Shown here one piece after another: positions 1-9,755 of a DNA stretch of 64,000 nt; within the stretch, counting starts at the first letter, position 1, and each line of letters begins with the position of its first letter. The notes beneath the pieces were generated by a model that did no database searches, had not been told where the DNA came from, and worked only from the letters and a program-made list of their open reading frames with translations. The stretch comes from Glandiceps talaboti (Eukaryota > Hemichordata > Enteropneusta > Spengelidae), in NCBI RefSeq assembly GCF_964340395.1, contig NC_135564.1:23352887-23416886 (forward strand), in the 5' to 3' direction. A program made the position numbers and the translations under genes.

Positions 1-657
1 CAATAACCCCCCCCCCCCCCCCCCCATTTACCTTGCCTTTGCTCCTGCTGTTTGTAGTTGGCCCTGCTACCTGTACAGCTACCTTCTGTGGTGTCGGAAA
101 ATGTTTCAATTACATTGAAAACTTGGTTAGGGTATTACTGCAACTCACCAATGTTCTTCCCAATATGCAGTAACTGTTCCCAATCATATTATTCTGTAAA
201 ATGCTGAGGTACTACTCACAAAGTCAAATACTAATACAAAATAACAAGAGCTCACATTGCCATGTCGCCATGTACCATTGTATGTTTCAACTAAACCTGG
301 CATAAAGGTAACATACTAATAATGTTCGACATATGCACGCCACTTTGTTTTACGACCAAATTGAATATGGCAGAATGGCATTGTTAAATTTCACAATATG
401 CATCATAACTTTGGAAGTATAATACGTAGTGACTCCATTCAAGTGCCTACAACCATATTATCAAATGAGCTTTCTTTCTGTTCGACAATGAGACTTGCCT
501 GTTGGCAAAATACTGATGGGTAATCCCACGTTAATTCCTCCAAAGAAATGTTTGGCTCCACCAAACCAGGTTCCATATTTGGATGCTTTAGCTTTCCACC
601 AATTGGCACTTAACGTATGTGTACTTGTGTCTTCCAATTCATCTTAACACACTAGTT
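1..657. other. No recognised gene; poly-C tract at the left edge
   Basis: A run of C occupies about 8-25. The rest is unremarkable AT-rich sequence with short ORFs only. I see no RNA gene or known repeat here. Confidence 0.5.
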
Positions 658-733
658 AGCCCAACTGAACTGATAAGATTTAGTAGTGCTATAGGCATGG
701 CAAAGTATCTGTCTGTCTGTCTGTATGTCTGTC

Positions 734-775
<42 letters not shown>

Positions 776-967
776 CAAGTCAAAAACCACTGGACCGATT
801 GCTATGATATTTGGTGGGTGTATTACCTTTGGTGTCTAGTTGGGAAATTGTTCAAATCAAAATGATCTTACAACCGATGTGTGATTTGGGTCAAAAAATG
901 TGATTTTTGGTCAAAAAACGTAAACTCAAGAAAACTACTGGGCAGATCGGTCTGAAATTTGGTGGGA
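658..967 (+). repeat. Family A repeat, 5' fragment (copy A1)
   Basis: This begins with the family A head, an imperfect hairpin in which AGCACAACTGAAC faces GTTCAGTAGTGCT, here slightly diverged. A TCTG/TG microsatellite at about 709-772 follows. Then comes the family body phrase about a residue-like 'ctggaccgattgctatgatatt' context that recurs in all copies. The copy stops where the hexamer tail of the reverse-strand retrotransposon begins at 968. See copy A7 for the full structure. Confidence 0.75.
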
Positions 968-2195
968 ACATTCAGAATCAGAATCAGAATCAGAATTACT
1001 TTATTCATCCCACCAGGGGAAATTTAAACAACAGTTCTTGCTGGTCAAACAAAAATAAAAGCAATACAAAAGATAGCATTACATTATATTACACAACATA
1101 CTAAAAACAACAGCACAGTACTAAAAACAACAACAAAGATTGCTGTTAAGAACTGAGATAGTGGATGGGATGAAAGATGATTTAAAACGATTGGTTTTGG
1201 CTACTGGAGCTCGGTATCTACCACTCCTTGAAATACGACAGCCGTAGAATTCGGCATATAGTGGATGGGAAGGGTCTTTCAGAAGACTATGAGCCTTCGA
1301 CATTATGCGTTTGTTATAGATAGAATCTATACTTTCACTTTGTTTACTGATAATTTGGCTTCCCTTTTTGATAATCTTGTTTAGTCTTCCCATCTCATGT
1401 CGGGACAGATTACCTCCCCAACAAACAATACCAAAGGTGAGAACACTGCAAACAACTGCATTAAAAAACACCCCTAAAAGATTGTGACTAACACCAAATG
1501 ATCTTAGTTTCCTTAGGCAGTACAGGTGAGTGTTAGCTTTCTTAATAATGAAGTTGGTATTCTCAACCCATTTTAGTTTACTATCTAGCTTGATACCCAG
1601 GTATTTATATTCGTTCACTCTGTCTACTATTGAGTCTTTGATATGGACAGGTGCTGGGTCACACTGAACTTTTCTAAAATCAATACAGAACTCTTTGGTC
1701 TTTAAAACATTAAGATACAGATAATTATCATCACACCAGTCAGTAAATCTCTCAATCTCATCTAAATAAATCGAATCATCAGCATTGCTGATCTTCCCAA
1801 CCATTGCTGTATCATCTGCAAATTTGACCAATGGACACGAGATGTCAGAATTCCGGCAGCTGGCAGTATACAGTGTGAAAAGGAAGGGTGCTAAAACAGT
1901 GCCCTGGGGTGCACCTGTATTAGTATACGCTACATCAGATTTTTTACCATTTAAAGACACCATCTGTGGCCTATTAGTAAGGTAATTTTAAATCCAATGT
2001 ACAGTTGAAGGTGACAAGTTCATTGCTAAAAGTTTCTGAACAATAAGATGTGGCTGTATAGTGTTAAAAGCACTTGAAAAGTCGAAGAACATCAATCTGA
2101 TTGAACTTCCAGGTTTTTCTAAATACATTATTTAAAACATGTAACATCGCTTCTCTATACCCCTGTTCTTACGATAAGCGAACTAAGGCTGCTTT
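968..2195 (-). mobile_element. Non-LTR retrotransposon fragment (RT C-terminal half plus 3' tail), degenerate
   Basis: The reverse strand encodes the C-terminal half of a non-LTR reverse transcriptase. Upstream of the main ORF (1121-1963) the frame continues to about 2190 with a DFSSAFNTIQPHL motif and one in-frame stop. In the main ORF I see TGAPQGTVLAPFLF, the catalytic FADD motif, WCDDNYLYLNV and YKYLGIKLDSKLKW, which are RT palm and thumb motifs. The 3' UTR ends in an AATAAAG-like stretch and a tail of about four CTGATT/CAGAAT hexamers at 968-998, as in CR1/Rex1-type elements that end in short tandem repeats rather than poly-A. The 5' part, including any endonuclease, is absent, so this is a 5'-truncated dead copy. 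The Rex1/CR1-like clade is inferred from motif style only. Confidence 0.85.
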
Positions 2196-2593
2196 CACAA
2201 AAACTTGTTGGGGGGGGGGGGGGGGGGAGGGGCCCTCGGGAGATTGTAGGGGGGGGGGACTTGAAAATATATGGATAGTGTGTGTGTGTGTGTGGGGGGG
2301 GGGGTACCTGAAAAAATGTCATGGGTTGTAGGGGGGTACCTGAAAATAAATTGACATCTTGACTTTTCAAACATGGGACAAAAGGCTTTTAAAATGTTGG
2401 TCTTCCTTTTTCAACAACAGCAACAACAACAAAAACAGCAGCTACAAACAACAGTTGCTCACAAATTTGTAAAATGAAAAACAAAAACAGTCAAATTTTA
2501 ATTTTCTTTTAATAAACTGTAATGATAAATTGAAATGGGCGAATTGAGTGGTACAGATTGTTTTTTGTCTGAAAAATACCAGTGTCTTTCATT
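2196..2593. repeat. G-rich tracts and CAA-rich stretch
   Basis: Runs of G lie at about 2211-2227, 2250-2258 and 2294-2303, separated by short TG-rich spacers. A CAA/CAG-rich stretch follows at about 2410-2455. The short proline- or glycine-rich ORFs here come from the homopolymers and are not genes. Confidence 0.6.
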
Positions 2594-2644
2594 GGTTCAT
2601 TAAGATATACAATTACTATGATAATAGGGCCATCTTAATTATCA
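2594..2644 (+). repeat. 51-bp perfect direct repeat, left copy
   Basis: The 51 bases from GGTTCATTAAG to TTAATTATCA are identical to 3454-3504, 860 bp downstream, with sequence diverging immediately on both sides. The pair flanks the candidate three-exon gene at 2831-3348. Confidence 0.9.
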
Positions 2645-2830
2645 ATACTCTCTACTGAAATTTGGTTCATTTAATGTGTGAAATTACCTTTACACTGTAC
2701 TGAAAATATTCTTTGTGACATGACTGTGTTTTGGTTTGTGGTTATCACAATGATATGTAACTTGTTCATGTAAATTCTTACTAGTATTATATGACAGACA
2801 AATATGACAGACAACATTTTACATTTGCAG

Positions 2831-3348
2831 CTCTTGGAAGTTAAAAAAAAAAAAGAGTTGGAAAAGGTTCATCTCAGCCTGCCATCAAAATGTAAAAGAT
2901 GCACCACCTGCACTAAAACATACTTGACAAGTATCAAAAACTTCTGTGCAAGGTATTTTTTCATCCTATAGATATGACTATAATTTTCAACATAAACTTT
3001 TAATAACACATTCTAAATATTTCCTAAAATTAGCATATTGGCAACGTCTGCTACGTGTGAAACAGAAGACAATATCTCACAAGCTGAGTTAACAGAGAAA
3101 AAGTAAAATAAGTTTTTTGCACATACTTTTCAACTTTGCATGAGTATTCTATTACTTGTAAATATAAAGATAAATAAATAAACTTTGACATAACTCTCAA
3201 TATAAAGTTACCCTAAAGATATGATAGAGCTAGTTCCAACTCTGATGAAGTTGAAGGAGAAATTGGGTCTGATGATGATGATGAAAATGCCATGTTTATA
3301 TACACAAGATCTGGAAGGAGAGCTACCACTTGGAAATCAAAAATTTAA
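2831..3348 (+). CDS. Candidate 3' end of a host-type gene: three phase-consistent exons, hypothetical protein
   Basis: I read three short exons with compatible splice phases and a final stop. Exon 1 (2831-2952) follows a good acceptor (acatttgcag) and ends at a GT donor. It encodes a lysine-rich start and a cysteine cluster C-x2-C-x2-C with a fourth Cys near its end. Exon 2 (3034-3102) follows an AG and ends at aaa|gtaaaa. Exon 3 (3219-3348) follows an AG with a weak pyrimidine tract. It encodes an acidic SDDDDEN block, then IYTRSGRRATTWKSKI and TAA. The phases match at both junctions (2+1 nt each time) and the 107-residue joined reading has no internal stop. Introns would be 81 and 116 bp. 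I do not recognise the family. The Cys cluster could bind zinc, and the basic tail after an acidic block would suit a nuclear protein, but that is inference. Exon 2 could instead be terminal, since it reads into TAA just past its donor. No AATAAA was seen shortly downstream. Confidence 0.4.
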
Positions 3349-3453
3349 ATATTATAACACATTCTGAGACTTTGTTTAAAATCCTGCATTCACCTTAAAC
3401 TAATGTCAAAACCAGTCCAATAATCAGGCTCTTACAAGGTAAATGTATTACCA

Positions 3454-3504
3454 GGTTCATTAAGATATACAATTACTATGATAATAGGGCCATCTTAATT
3501 ATCA
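3454..3504 (+). repeat. 51-bp perfect direct repeat, right copy
   Basis: This is identical to 2594-2644. The flanks differ at once on both sides. Confidence 0.9.
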
Positions 3505-3538
3505 TTACCACTAATATATATCACTTGATTCCTTTTTA

Positions 3539-4130
3539 GTCCCCGCGGACGAAGTCCGGAACGGGGACTTATGGATTGGGTTCCGTCTGTCCGTGCGTGC
3601 GTCCGTCCATCAGTCCATCCGTCCGTCTGTCCGTCCACGGCCGTTTCTTGGAGATTTTTTTCAAACTTGGTACAGGGGCAACACGCTATGGCATACATAT
3701 GCACATCAATTTGTTTTATGATACGATCCAATATGGCCGCCTAGCAGCCATTTTGTTTGCGAATTTTCCCTGTCTAAAGCCATAACTCAGACATGCTCAC
3801 ACAGATCTCATTCAAAGTTGGTATTAGGACAGTGTTCTATGGCATATATGTGCATATTCATTGTTGTCATGATACGATCCAATATGGCCGCCTGGCAGCC
3901 ATTTTGTTTGTGAATTTTCATGTCCAAAGCCATAACTTAGACATGCTTGAACAGATCTCATTCAAAGTTGGTATTAGGACAGTGTTCTATGACATACATG
4001 TGCATATCCATTTTCATTGTGATACGATCCAATATGGCTGCCTGGCAGCCACTTTGTTTTTGCGAATTTTCCATGTCCAAAGCCATAACTCATACATGCT
4101 TGAACAGACCCCCCCCCCCCCCCATACCCG
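3539..4130 (+). repeat. Family B repeat: hairpin head plus about three units of roughly 120 bp
   Basis: It starts with a short hairpin (AGTCCCCGC ... GCGGGGACT style, about 3539-3571) and a GTCC/GTCT-rich stretch. About three diverged units of roughly 120 bp follow. Each carries 'gatccaatatgg', 'ctggcagccatttt', 'ccaaagccataactcagacatgc' and 'gttggtattaggacagtg'. The last unit ends at a poly-C tract (about 4109-4122). Related units occur at 53797-54020 and 61612-61830. ORFs across this block are frame readings of the repeat. Confidence 0.75.
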
Positions 4131-5160
4131 ACCTGCTACATTTTCGCCTATGGACTGGGGCTATCAAAAATCTGTGAAATTAGTATCTTGGTTTTCATGG
4201 CAAGTTCACCTTAAATCCCAAAAATCGAGCACTGCCTAACTCCATCTGTAATTATATATGCCCAATTTACAAAAAAAATAATCCCATTCTGTTGAAAACA
4301 GCAGTTGAAAAACCACTATGATCATCGTTAAATGTTCATGTTGGCCTTTATATATCTATCAAGAATTTGAAGCTATCGGCATAATCATGTTCACAGATTC
4401 ATATTCAAAATGACTCTAGTGCATATATGAATATGATAGTGTGAGCCGAGCATCATAATTGAATGTGAATCTGAATCTGAATGTGTTGATGATTCAAACT
4501 CGTTCTGAAATCTTGAAATGTTTACCCATTTAAAACTTTGCCTGTACATTTGGATTTTTTTGTGCCATTTTCTCTGCAAAAATAACATGAAACTTAAATG
4601 TGACTGTGAATGATGGTAAGATTGTCATAAGATAAATGCTTGATTCCAAAGAGGCAAGATATTTCCCACAACAGAGTGACAGATCTGTCACTCGATTGTA
4701 GACATACAGTGATACACACATGTATAAAAAGAGTATAAAAAGATATTTTCATTCACTTTAAACTGAATTTTACTTGATAAAATACCAATAAAAATTGATA
4801 ATGACTTTTAAAAGATGCTGTAATAAAGTTGAGGAGTAGGTAGTTCTTGTTAAGCGTTACCGAACATTCAGTTACACAGGGATAGGCGACAAATCTCACA
4901 ACATACAGCAAAGGTTCTAGCACACCAGCTTTTCACTGGAAGGAGACTTGATTTATTATTCCACATGAACTTAAAATCCTAATCTAACATTTCACATGAA
5001 AATAGTATTTAAACCTAGTATGTACAACACCTCCCTAAAGAGTTGGCATGCTACTCATTGGATAGTTGTCATCACATGATTACTCTAAGTATTACAATTG
5101 GATCCGCACATTAGAGTGTGGAAATCTGTCCTACTGTTAATATCTAATATCACTATCATT
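4131..5160. other. No recognised feature
   Basis: This is AT-rich non-coding sequence with only short ORFs. No recognisable repeat or RNA gene was seen. Confidence 0.5.
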
Positions 5161-5214
5161 TGGGATGTTTTGTCAAGACACCCCCCATGACATCACCCCA
5201 AGGTTCATTTACGT

Positions 5215-5493
5215 ATGGAGCGTAATCCACGTCAAAAGTCAAACTCGTCAAGTGATAAGTCAGGTCCGTCAAATGACAAGTCAGGAACATCAAGTGATAA
5301 GTCAGGAACTTCAAGTGATAAGTTACAAACGTCAAACGACAAGTCAGGAACGTCAAATGATAAGTCAGTGTCTTCAATTAATGAATTGAAATGCACGAAT
5401 GATAGTCAAATGATAGGTCAAACTCTTGACGATGAATCAATCTGTACTACTACCAAACTGGTGTCCTTAGTTGAAGTTCTTGGTACCCCTTAG
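5215..5493 (+). repeat. 21-bp minisatellite with an open frame (seven-residue repeat)
   Basis: About seven 21-bp units at 5230-5375 read as a Ser/Thr/Lys/Asp/Asn-rich heptapeptide resembling SSDKSGT, inside a 92-codon open frame that continues about 35 codons past the array. The array length being a multiple of three keeps it open. It could be a coding exon or a chance frame. No splice signals or homologous domain support a gene, so I list it as a repeat. Confidence 0.6.
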
Positions 5494-5919
5494 TATGGTT
5501 TATCGTCAACCCAACTACGTCACGACGCTTCATGCCGTACGTCATATTTCTTCATGCAAGGTTTCTTCAGATTCTAATTAGTAAGCTAGGGATGACAACG
5601 GTGATCGACCGGGGAGAACTAAAGCTTCTTGAGCACATGTTTATACCCACATATTGGGTACCTGTTACTGTCCTTGTGTGAATGTAGAATGAAGTAGCGA
5701 GACTGGCAAGTATGTCTAGAAAAACTTGAGCTTTAATGTCCTGGTAACAAATAACTTGTTAAATCAATAACACAATACATACACAAACTTTGGCTATCTT
5801 GAGGGCTACTCAGCACCACTTGCAGCTGGGAAGATCACCACCAAGTGTAAGGAGTATAGGCTCCCTGGGGAGGTCTCGGCAGATAGGTCCTATGTGTGCT
5901 CCTGAATGTAAAACATAAG
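5494..5919. other. No recognised feature
   Basis: Nothing identifiable was seen on either strand. Confidence 0.45.
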
Positions 5920-6150
5920 TAAAACGAAAAGATCACCCGGGGAGAACCCGGCAGGTGTTGTTACCCTGGCTACCTGGGGAGGACCTGGCAGGCATAGCTA
6001 GGTGGTGAATTGTACAGGGGTAGTCTGCAGTAAGCCGAGAAGAGCACCCGTGGGGAGGACCCAGCAGGCGTCTGTATACTAGCTACCTGGGGAGGACCCG
6101 GCAGACATAGCTTGGTTGAATTTGTACTGGGGAGAATTTACAATACGCCA
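5920..6150 (+). repeat. Imperfect tandem repeat, about 111-bp unit, two copies
   Basis: Two diverged units (about 5930-6040 and 6041-6150) each contain two 'ggggaggacccggcag' boxes, 'ctggctacctgggg' and a 'gtacaggggtag...taagccgagaag'-type end. A partial box lies upstream at about 5860-5890. Confidence 0.6.
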
Positions 6151-6710
6151 AGAAGGGCAGAGACAAAATTAGCAATGTTCTCCAAACTCAGCTTGAACTA
6201 GACTGAGGCTAGAAGGACCCTAAGTAGAAAATTATGCATAGTGCAAACATTCTGACAATTTCCTGTGCTCCCCTTACCTATAATCTGGTGATGATGTACA
6301 TCCTCTGGCATTTCCTCTGAGCATATTCAATACATCTCTGATATGTCTGTGAACATGAGAGTTTGTGAACTAGATGCCAGGAGGAATGAAATGTTTAGGC
6401 TTATGAAATATTAAATTAATAAAACTAAGTATTTCCAAGTACAGGTTACAGCCCAATGTGAGACCCTTTTTGGAAAGCCCACATCTATATTTGTAAAGAA
6501 ATCTCTCATTGTTATGTACCGTATGACACTGAAGTTGATTTCCACTGTTAGTTTAATGCAGTGTACTCATACTGGGGGTGGGGGGTGGGGGTACTGTAAA
6601 ATGGCACATGTTAAAATGTATGGTAGTAAATGAAGTGAACAGTTTTGCAAACATGCAATGTAAACGACTGCTCCTGAGACAGACAGACAGACAGAGGCAA
6701 CCTGTGATAT
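6151..6710. other. No recognised feature
   Basis: A G-rich run (about 6572-6590) and a short CAGA repeat (about 6678-6695) are the only notable items. Confidence 0.45.
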
Positions 6711-6962
6711 GACCCAGTTTCCTCAGTTTACTGCTGAAGTACCTTTTGCGTCACCCGTACCGCAATCACTGTCACCCGATTCAGTTTTATTTTGGCAGTC
6801 CCACAGACCAATGTGCGCCATATGTTTCTTGTCAGCACCAGTACTGCAACCTGTGAAGTGACCCAGTTTCTTCTGGTTACTGCTGAAGTTCCTTTTTGCG
6901 TCACCAGTACCGCAATCACTGTCACCCGATTCAGTTTTATTTTGGCGGTCCCGCAGACCAAT
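6711..6962. repeat. Direct tandem duplication, about 100 bp conserved, offset about 148 bp
   Basis: The block from 'gacccagttt' through 'tactgctgaagtacc', 'accgcaatcactgtcacccg' and 'cagaccaat' occurs at about 6711-6812 and again at about 6860-6962. The reverse strand is open across both copies. One reverse frame has a Ser/Asp/Gly/Cys-rich phrase (SGDSDCGTGDAK) twice, but no domain is recognisable. Confidence 0.7.
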
Positions 6963-7419
6963 TTTACTTCTCTACTGCTTGCTTCCCATGATCTTATACA
7001 CTGTGGACCATCCAACCACTGCTTCGTCCGATTAGCTTAGTTGCTGGTTAGCTTGGAGATCCCACCACTGCCACCATGTAATAAAGTTGAGTCACGAAAT
7101 ACACAACAGTTTGAACAAAGGGGAAAATCATTTCCTAGCCATGCATCAGTGACTTACCCTTCCCACGAGTGTATTAACTTGATTGATGATGGTATTGAAG
7201 ACATTCATTGTATTGTAGCCCTGTCATGAATGATCAATTATTTCTGTACCATCATTGTAAACTTTTCATAGAGCGTCGAAAATATGACAGATCATTTAGT
7301 CCAGTTGCCAGGCAACCCAACCATGCATTGTGTTAGAGGGAAGGTTTTAGGGTTGATATTTGTTCGCCAGAGTGTCCTGAACAAGAATCTGGTGGGTGCC
7401 ACCCTGGCAGAGTTGGGCA
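6963..7419. other. No recognised feature
   Basis: Short ORFs only. Confidence 0.4.
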
Positions 7420-7990
7420 ATGTTTTTAATTTGCATAAATTAAAAAAGGCAGATTTATGTCAATTTTGGCCATCTAGTAGCACACATATACAACATGTAT
7501 AAGTGAGTTGTATATGGCACACATCTATACCTTAGAGTTATAAAATAACTAAATAAAATAAAAGATCAATTCAAAAATAATTAGTAATTAGCATAATTTG
7601 CATAAATTGCACAGAAAGACAACATGTTGGAGCATAGCTAACATTTAATATCAGGCAATATTTGTAACTGATTCAGGAAATCGGAATCATTTACAATAAA
7701 TATAATAAATTCTTTGAAGGAATGAAAAAAAGAAATGATATGCTCGAAAGTAAAATAATGAATAATTTGCATAAATTACAAACAAGTTATACTTGCACCA
7801 TACATTAATACATAAAGTATTGGGCAATATTGACCATTGATTGACTAAATCTGAATCATTAAGTTGTCAATAAATAATTATGGTATGAAATAAACAAAGA
7901 ATAAAGATAAGTATGGAAATAACAATTAACAATTCATAAAATAATAACTTATTTTGCATAATTTGCAAAATGCTAATCTATAAATGATAA
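7420..7990. repeat. AT-rich block with recurring TTTGCATAAATT motif
   Basis: Variants of TTTGCATAAATT or TTGCATAATTTGCA occur at about 7430, 7590-7606, 7766 and 7953, embedded in A/T-rich sequence. It looks like a decayed repeat or low-complexity DNA. No coding signal was seen. Confidence 0.4.
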
Positions 7991-8769
7991 ATCTAGCTTC
8001 ATTGTGAGAACAGTTAGGACTGTTCTGTAATCTCTAGGGACACGACAAGGTGTGCCAGGGTTTTTCTCTTTATTTTCTTTCAGTATTTTCATTATAGATT
8101 ATAAATGCTCGATTTAGCTCTTAGTGCTGTATTAGCTGCAACTGAAACATTTTTTGAAATTGCTTTTAAATGACTAAATCATAAATTGGCATCCTGCACA
8201 GTATTGAATCACCTGTGGGTAAATATATTTATGTGGCATGCACACAGAGTTTGGTGCAATATATCAAATCAAATCGATTTTTGGTCCTCACCCAAACATC
8301 AGAGCCCCAATTTCAACTTATTACCATACTTTAAAATAAAATAGATGTCTACTTGACATGTACGATGTCTTATTATCAATTTCATGAGTGTATATTGTTG
8401 GCTGTCTGATTGAAAAAATTATACTCCAGTTACAGCTGCCTAGTTAGAGCTACACCAACTTTCTAAAAGTATCAACTGTAATGGCTGTATGAAAGTATTA
8501 GAGAAAGCAGTTTTAATCTGCATCAAACTCATCTCATTCCATGTCATCATCATATGCATCACTGTTAGAGTGTTCCTTTTTGCATTTTTCATTTGATTCA
8601 CCCTTTTAAAATGTTAGTACATGAAATTCTAGTTAATCTACAGCTGCAATTGTTTCTGTCACAAGGTGGTTCAGTAGTGCAACCAAAAGACTAGAACTTT
8701 TGTCCACTTGTGGCTTTCAGGAGCTCATCTTGAACATATTTGGATGTCATCATGTTGACCAAGCTTGGT
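7991..8769. other. No recognised feature
   Basis: AT-rich, no gene or repeat recognised. Confidence 0.4.
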
Positions 8770-9563
8770 CCAAATTAGGGAGCCTTCAGTAATAATTACA
8801 AGGGGAGGGCCGGGGGAAATCATGCTCGGTCTGTTTCTTGAAATATGACCCTCCAACAATTCCATCATGCTAAAATGTGGCCCTTCCTCAATTCCCTTTC
8901 TGTATGATATGACTCTCCCCAATCAAGTATATTCAAAACATGGTGAAAATGCTGTCGGACATGAAAAAAGAAAATGAGAATGATCCCACTGCTGCCACCA
9001 TATTGATAGTTTTAAAGATATTGATTATTTCCCACTACTACCACCACAGGGATTTTGAGTGAAGGCACTGCAATAATCAGTACATGTACCTGTGTTTGGA
9101 TCCAATTGGCTGAGCCAAGGCCAGAACTCCCACAGAATAGATGGGCATGTACATTCTTGACATTGTCGGGATCAGGGTCAACATCTCCATTCAACATTAT
9201 CCCAATATCTTACCCATCTGTTCCTATTTTACTCATTTGAGACCCACTCCTCTCCTCACATCACAACTGACAATTGATTCACAGTATGGTTGCCAGCAAC
9301 AATTTCATTGATGTGTACTGATACCTAACATTATACCCTAAAGGTAACCGATGTAGAATTGGTAGCAGTAGCAGGATTCAATTCCAAAATTACAAATAAT
9401 GCAACATTAGACATTGAAATGACTTAAAGTAAAGTGTATCCTTCCCCTAATCCCATTTTAAAATATGGTCCTTCCCCAAGAAATAATTTGTAAAATGTGA
9501 CCTACCTACTCAATTTCCCCTGTCACCTCCCTCTTGTAACTACTGAAGGCTCTCTAATATTGG
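8770..9563. mobile_element. MITE-like element bounded by about 50-bp diverged inverted repeats
   Basis: The left arm at 8770-8823 (ccaaattagggagccttcagt, then attacaagggg and a G-rich stretch) matches the reverse complement of the right arm at 9513-9563 (gttacaagagggagg, then actgaaggctctctaa) with some mismatches. Inside each arm, 'aaaatgtggcc' and 'caattccc' recur. No transposase ORF lies in the 0.8 kb, so a non-autonomous DNA transposon remnant fits best. I could not define a target duplication. Confidence 0.6.
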
Positions 9564-9755
9564 CATTGACATGGGGAGAAAATACTCATACAGTTCATCA
9601 AAAGAAGTCCGAATATGAATGGGGTCAATTTCAATCCTAGTAACAAGTTTTGCAAATGCAATGTCTACTGGTGAATCTACACATTTCTCACAGACATCAC
9701 TTGGGGCTCCTGCCATATGTATTCAAACCATATCTGTAAGTTTATCACTGGAGGA

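Noticed and set aside
26-110. Small reverse-strand exon between a CACCACAG acceptor and a CAAG|GTAAAT donor
   Set aside because: The 54-bp open stretch is too short and isolated to support without transcript data.
2101-2370. Proline- or glycine-rich small ORFs
   Set aside because: They are readings of G-runs and TG repeats.
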